From: an uncultured Lachnospiraceae bacterium
GTDB taxonomy: Bacteria; Bacillota; Clostridia; Lachnospirales; Lachnospiraceae
Direction: 5' to 3'
Assembly (NCBI GenBank): GCA_905235845.1
Contig: CAJONG010000006.1
Coordinates: 1-40,546 of the forward strand
DNA: 40,546 nt
Shown here in pieces: positions 35,574 through 40,546 of the stretch. A program made the position numbers and the translations under genes. Every line of letters starts with the position of its first letter. The first letter of the stretch is position 1. The notes beneath the pieces are model-generated. The model searched no databases and was not told the origin of the DNA. It saw nothing but the letters and a program-made list of their open reading frames with translations.

Positions 35574-37233
35574 CATTAAGGCAGCATCCAAGCTTAAGAT
35601 AATCCCGCTTGGCGGCTTGGAGCAGATAGGTATGAATATTACTGCCTTCGAGTATGAAGACAGTATTATTGTTGTAGATTGCGGATTAAGCTTCCCGGAT
35701 GATGATATGCTCGGTATCGATCTGGTCATACCGGATGTAACATATCTGGAAGAGAATATAGATAAGGTCAAAGGCTTTATCATAACTCACGGTCATGAGG
35801 ATCACATAGGGGCTCTTCCCTATGTGCTTAAGCGTGTATGTGTGCCCGTGTACGCCACGAGGCTTACCATGGGACTGATAGAGAGAAAGCTTGAGGAGCA
35901 TGATCTGTCCGAGAGTGTGAGACGTAAGGTCATTAAGTTCGGACAGTCAGTGAACCTTGGAGAATTCAGGGTGGAATTCATCAAGACCAACCACAGCATA
36001 GTGGATGCTGCGGCACTGGCCATCTATTCACCCGCAGGTATCGTGGTACATACGGGTGATTTCAAGGTCGATTACACACCGGTATTCGGTGATGCCATAG
36101 ATCTTCAGCGTTTTGCCGAGATAGGTCATAAGGGAGTGCTCGCACTTATGTGTGACTCCACCAACGCAGAGAGACCCGGTTTTACCCAGTCGGAGAAGAC
36201 CGTGGGCAAGACCTTCGATACCATATTCAGCGAACATGCGGACAGGAGGATAATAGTTGCGACCTTCGCATCCAATGTGGACAGGGTGCAGCAGATCATC
36301 AACTCCGCATATAAGTTCGACCGTAAGGTGGTCATAGAAGGCCGGAGTATGAATAATGTCATAGAGACGGCGCAGAATCTGGAGTGCATAAGCATCCCGG
36401 ATAATACGCTGATACCCATAGAGCTGCTTAAGGATTACCCGGACGAGAAGACTGTTATCATAACCACAGGTTCTCAGGGTGAGAGCATGGCGGCTCTAAG
36501 CCGTATGGCAACGGATACTCACAGGAAGATATCCATTACATCCAAGGATCTGATAATCTTCTCTTCACATCCCATACCGGGTAATGAGAAGCCGGTGACC
36601 AAGACCGTGAATACGCTTCTTGCCAAGGGAGCAGAGGTCATCTTCCAGGATGTGCATGTGTCGGGACACGCCTGTCAGGAGGAGATCAAGCTCATATATA
36701 CCCTTGTAAGGCCCAGGTTCTCCATACCCGTGCACGGAGAATATAAGCATCTGATGGCTCAGGCGAACCTTGTTAAGGAACTGGGTATATCGGATGAGAA
36801 TATCTTCATATTGAACAGCGGAGATGTGCTTGAGCTTAATGGAGAAGGTGCGGAAGTAACGGGTAAGGTCCAGGTGGGCGATGTGCTTGTGGACGGACTG
36901 GGTATAGGTGATATAGGCAATGCCGTATTGCGTGACAGACAGATACTCTCGGAGAACGGTATCATAATGGCTGTTATGGCTATAGACAGTGCAAGCGGTG
37001 CCCTTCTGTCGGGACCTGAGCTTGTGACGAGAGGCTTCATATATGTCAAGGAATCCGATGCCATTATGGATGAGATGAGAGAGATCGTCCAGCTTGCCGC
37101 AGAGAGGCTGACAGATAAAGGTGTAAGGGACTACAATAAGTTCAGATCGGTGATCCGTGATGAATTGGGAAGCTATATATGGAAGAGTATGAACAGGAGA
37201 CCGATGATCCTTCCGGTGATCCTGGAGGTGTAA
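35563..37233 (+). CDS. rnj: Ribonuclease J
   Basis: LKIIPLGGLEQIGMNITAFEY; THGHEDHIGALPYVL; HSIVDAAALAI; VHVSGHA; IPVHGEYKHL; TTG start. Confidence 0.95.
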   Translation: MYSDIKAASKLKIIPLGGLEQIGMNITAFEYEDSIIVVDCGLSFPDDDMLGIDLVIPDVTYLEENIDKVKGFIITHGHEDHIGALPYVLKRVCVPVYATRLTMGLIERKLEEHDLSESVRRKVIKFGQSVNLGEFRVEFIKTNHSIVDAAALAIYSPAGIVVHTGDFKVDYTPVFGDAIDLQRFAEIGHKGVLALMCDSTNAERPGFTQSEKTVGKTFDTIFSEHADRRIIVATFASNVDRVQQIINSAYKFDRKVVIEGRSMNNVIETAQNLECISIPDNTLIPIELLKDYPDEKTVIITTGSQGESMAALSRMATDTHRKISITSKDLIIFSSHPIPGNEKPVTKTVNTLLAKGAEVIFQDVHVSGHACQEEIKLIYTLVRPRFSIPVHGEYKHLMAQANLVKELGISDENIFILNSGDVLELNGEGAEVTGKVQVGDVLVDGLGIGDIGNAVLRDRQILSENGIIMAVMAIDSASGALLSGPELVTRGFIYVKESDAIMDEMREIVQLAAERLTDKGVRDYNKFRSVIRDELGSYIWKSMNRRPMILPVILEV

Positions 37234-37240
37234 GAGACTG

Positions 37241-37756
37241 ATGGATAAGAGAGTGGACACCAGAGAGATAATCATAACGGTATTCTCTGCGGCATTTAAG
37301 ATAGTGCTGCTTGTGATCGCAGCTATGCTTATATACAAGTATGCCCTGATCGGATATGACTACGGATACAGGATATTCGGTGAAGAACCCATGACCACAG
37401 GCGAGGGACGTAAGGTATCGGTGACTGTAGGAAGTGACATGGGTGTCAAGGATATAGGGCAGGTACTGGAGAATAAAGGTCTTATAAGAGATGCCAAGCT
37501 TTTCGTGATACAGGAGAGGCTGTCGGAATACCACGGAACCATAGAGCCGGGTATATATGAGCTGTCCACGGCCATGACTGCCGAACAGATGATAGCGGTC
37601 ATGTCATCTAAGAAGGATGAAGCTTCGGAGGAAACCGAAGAACCGGTATCAGAGACAGGCTCCGGCTTAGAGAGTGAGGAATACTTTGCGGACGATGATC
37701 TCGGGGCAGAGGGTACGGAAGAAGTGATTGAAGGAGCCGGAGAGGTCGCACAATGA
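37241..37756 (+). CDS. Short YceG/MltG-like membrane protein without the catalytic transglycosylase core
   Basis: TM helix; VTVGSDMGVKDIGQVLENKGLIRDAKLFVIQERLSEYHGTIEPGIYELSTAMTAEQMIAVMSS. Confidence 0.7.
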   Translation: MDKRVDTREIIITVFSAAFKIVLLVIAAMLIYKYALIGYDYGYRIFGEEPMTTGEGRKVSVTVGSDMGVKDIGQVLENKGLIRDAKLFVIQERLSEYHGTIEPGIYELSTAMTAEQMIAVMSSKKDEASEETEEPVSETGSGLESEEYFADDDLGAEGTEEVIEGAGEVAQ

Positions 37757-38391
37757 TCGTCGAAGAGAGGATGACGGTATTCATCAATTCATTGGATAGT
37801 GGTCTGCCGGAAGCCCTAAGTGAGCTTGAAAAAGAGGCGCTGTCGGATAATGTTCCCATCATTCGAAAGGATATGCAGGCATATCTTAAGTACGAGATGC
37901 TTAGAAGCCGTCCGAAGAATATCTTGGAGGTGGGTACGGCAGTCGGGTTCTCGGCATTGCTTATGAGTGAATACGCACCTGCGGCACATATAACCACCAT
38001 AGAGAATTATGATAAGCGTATTCCCATAGCAAGGGAGAATATAGCAAGCTTTGGCAAAAGTGAGAGTATCACACTGCTTGAAGGAGATGCCATGGATATT
38101 TTGCCCACTCTTACGGACACCTATGACTTCATATTCATGGATGCCGCGAAGGGTCAGTATATCAATTATCTCCCTGATATAATGAGACTGCTTGATAAGG
38201 GCGGGATACTGGTATCGGACAATGTCCTGCAGGACGGAGAGATAATAGAGTCCAAATATGCCGTGGTAAGGCGTGATAGAACGATACATATGCGTATGAG
38301 GGATTATCTGTATGAACTTAAGCATAATGAGGGATTAAGTACCGTGATCCTTCCGGTGGGAGATGGTATCACGGTGAGTGTGAAGATATAA
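37753..38391 (+). CDS. SAM-dependent O-methyltransferase (family 3)
   Basis: ILEVGTAVGFSALLMSEYAP; TIENYDKRIPIARENI; YDFIFMDAAKGQYINYLPDIM; ILVSDNVLQDG. Confidence 0.9.
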   Translation: MIVEERMTVFINSLDSGLPEALSELEKEALSDNVPIIRKDMQAYLKYEMLRSRPKNILEVGTAVGFSALLMSEYAPAAHITTIENYDKRIPIARENIASFGKSESITLLEGDAMDILPTLTDTYDFIFMDAAKGQYINYLPDIMRLLDKGGILVSDNVLQDGEIIESKYAVVRRDRTIHMRMRDYLYELKHNEGLSTVILPVGDGITVSVKI

Positions 38392-38415
38392 TCAGTCAGG
38401 AGGAATATAGAATAG

Positions 38416-40546
38416 ATGGGCACTAATACTAAAGAAGGTCTTGATGAGCATATCGATGTCGAGAAGCTGTTCGGATGCAATGTATTCTCCATGGGAGTGA
38501 TGAGAGAGAGAGTTCCGGATGAGGCATTCAGAGAGATAGAGTCCGTAATCGAGCATGGCGGAGAGCTGTCTCCAGCAACAGCCGATATCGTGGCCAGAGC
38601 CATGAAGGAGTGGGCTGTGGAGAAGGGTGCGACACACTATACGCACTGGTTCCAGCCGCTTACGGGTATCACTGCCGAGAAGCACGATTCCTTCATATCA
38701 CATCCCGATAAGGATGGAAGGATGCTCATGGAATTCCGCGGTAAGGAGCTGATAAAAGGAGAGCCGGATGCGTCATCTTTCCCTTCGGGAGGACTCAGAG
38801 CCACCTTCGAGGCAAGAGGCTATACGGCATGGGATCTTACATCTCCGGCATTCATTAAGGAGACCGCAACAGGCCCCACCCTATGTATCCCCACTGCCTT
38901 CTGTTCATATACGGGAGAAGCGTTGGATAAGAAGACACCGCTTCTGCGTTCTTTGGAAGCCCTGAGTACACAGGCACTTAGGATCGTCAGATTATTCGGT
39001 AATACTACGGCCACCAGAGTCATCACATCCGTAGGAGCAGAACAGGAATATTTCCTTGTGGATCAGGCCAAGGCAGCCAAGAGAGAGGATCTGATATTCT
39101 CGGGTCGTACACTTTTCGGCGCACCTGCACCCAAGGGTCAGGAGATGGATGACCATTACTTCGGTGTCATAAGAGAGAGAGTCGGTGCATTCATGCACGA
39201 TGTCAATATAGAATTATGGAAGCTAGGAGTGACAGCCAAGACCCAGCATAATGAGGCGGCTCCGGCGCAGCATGAGCTCGCGCCAATATATGAGTCGGCC
39301 AATATAGCCGTGGATCATAATCAGCTTGTGATGGAGACTCTTAAGAGGGTAGCCGGCAAGCACGGTCTCAGATGCCTTCTCCATGAGAAGCCCTTCGCCG
39401 GAGTTAACGGTTCGGGCAAGCATAATAACTGGTCTATCACAACCGATGACGGCATCAATTTCTTAGAACCGGGTGAGACTCCCAATGAGAATATACAGTT
39501 CCTTCTGGTACTTGCATGTATCATGAAGGCTGTGGACACCCATGCGGATCTCTTAAGACAGAGTGCATCCAATGTAGGCAACGATCATCGTCTCGGAGGC
39601 TTCGAGGCACCGCCTGCGATCATATCCATGTTCTTGGGAGAGCAGCTTGAGGATGTGGTCAGACAGCTTGTGGAGACGGGCAAGGCATCCAACCTTAAGG
39701 AGGGCGGTACCCTGCAGACAGGAGTGTCCACACTTCCGGATCTTAAGATAGACGCTACGGACAGGAATCGTACATCCCCCTTCGCTTTTACCGGTAATAA
39801 GTTCGAGTTCCGTATGGTGGGAAGCGAGGATTCCATAGGAAGTCCCAATACCACCCTTAATGCGATCGTGGCTGAGGCTTTCTGTGAGGCTGCTGACAGA
39901 CTTGAGCAGGCAGAAGACTTCGATACGGCCGTACATGACCTTATCAAGGAATACATGAGTAAGCACCAGCGTATCATATTCAACGGTGACGGGTATTCTC
40001 CCGAATGGATAGAGGAAGCGAGAAGAAGAGGTCTTCCCAACATTCCTTCCATGGTGGAAGCGGTGCAGACCCTTACTACGGATAAGTCAATCAAGCTTTT
40101 TGAGAAGTTCGGCATTTTCACCAGAGGAGAGCTTGAATCCCGTGCCGAGATACTCTATGAGACATATGCCAAGACTATCAACATAGAGGCCCTGACCATG
40201 GTGGACATGGCCAATAAGCAGTTGGTTCCCGCGGTAGTACGCTTCTCCGGCAAACTGGCAGAGACCGTCAATGCAACCAAGGCAGCAGGCGGAGATGCAA
40301 CTGTAGCATCGGATCTGCTTAAGAGAGTTACGGGACTCCTTACCAGAATGCAGGAAGCAAGAGTCAATCTCTCTATCATCGAGAAGGAAGGATCTGCAAT
40401 GCCAAGAGGCAGGGAGCAGGCATACTACTATCTTGAGAAGGTTGTTCCTGCCATGGATGAGCTACGTCGTCCGGCGGATGAGCTTGAGCGTATAGTCGAC
40501 AAGGCGTACTGGCCATTCCCTACATATGCGGATCTTCTCTTCGAGG
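38416..40546 (+). CDS. glnN: Glutamine synthetase type III (3' end beyond window)
   Basis: [81 protein letters not shown]; open at the window edge. Confidence 0.95.
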   Translation, partial: MGTNTKEGLDEHIDVEKLFGCNVFSMGVMRERVPDEAFREIESVIEHGGELSPATADIVARAMKEWAVEKGATHYTHWFQPLTGITAEKHDSFISHPDKDGRMLMEFRGKELIKGEPDASSFPSGGLRATFEARGYTAWDLTSPAFIKETATGPTLCIPTAFCSYTGEALDKKTPLLRSLEALSTQALRIVRLFGNTTATRVITSVGAEQEYFLVDQAKAAKREDLIFSGRTLFGAPAPKGQEMDDHYFGVIRERVGAFMHDVNIELWKLGVTAKTQHNEAAPAQHELAPIYESANIAVDHNQLVMETLKRVAGKHGLRCLLHEKPFAGVNGSGKHNNWSITTDDGINFLEPGETPNENIQFLLVLACIMKAVDTHADLLRQSASNVGNDHRLGGFEAPPAIISMFLGEQLEDVVRQLVETGKASNLKEGGTLQTGVSTLPDLKIDATDRNRTSPFAFTGNKFEFRMVGSEDSIGSPNTTLNAIVAEAFCEAADRLEQAEDFDTAVHDLIKEYMSKHQRIIFNGDGYSPEWIEEARRRGLPNIPSMVEAVQTLTTDKSIKLFEKFGIFTRGELESRAEILYETYAKTINIEALTMVDMANKQLVPAVVRFSGKLAETVNATKAAGGDATVASDLLKRVTGLLTRMQEARVNLSIIEKEGSAMPRGREQAYYYLEKVVPAMDELRRPADELERIVDKAYWPFPTYADLLFE

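Noticed and set aside
36565-37338. 257-aa minus-strand ORF opposite RNase J
   Set aside because: Shadow ORF: low-complexity composition, no motif, fully antisense to a strongly supported gene.
1-40546. tRNA or rRNA genes
   Set aside because: No tRNA or rRNA sequence recognised by eye; a tRNAscan/Infernal run would be decisive.

Overview
This 40.5 kb window looks like a chromosomal segment of a Lachnospiraceae-like Firmicute. The taxonomy is inferred from gene content and order only. Most of it is housekeeping: rpsF-ssb-rpsR, gdpP-rplI-dnaB, the pyruvate formate-lyase genes, mecA, prmA-rsmE, cysteine desulfurase-thiI, mtaB, ireB-ruvX-DUF1292-RNase J, and type III glutamine synthetase. Accessory DNA is layered on this: a serine-recombinase remnant abutting a truncated birA, an AbiE-type toxin-antitoxin pair flanked by a duplicated bioY/operator fragment, an Eco47II-like (GGNCC family) restriction-modification pair, and a CHASE2-cyclase / GAF-HD-GYP / FecR signalling cluster. 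The most unusual signals are: (1) a non-coding array at 16367-16667 of 12 alternately oriented TAGGAC / GTCCTA half-sites in strict 53-bp register with unconserved spacers, upstream of gdpP; (2) a naturally split pyruvate formate-lyase, with the glycyl-radical domain in its own gene, plus a third small ORF that matches the start of that domain but has a Cys-rich tail instead of the RVSGY glycyl loop; (3) long intergenic hairpin elements sharing a GTTCTT loop and GCTACG motif; (4) the duplicated bioY/BirA-operator scar around AbiE. No searches were run. Family names are from motif recognition.
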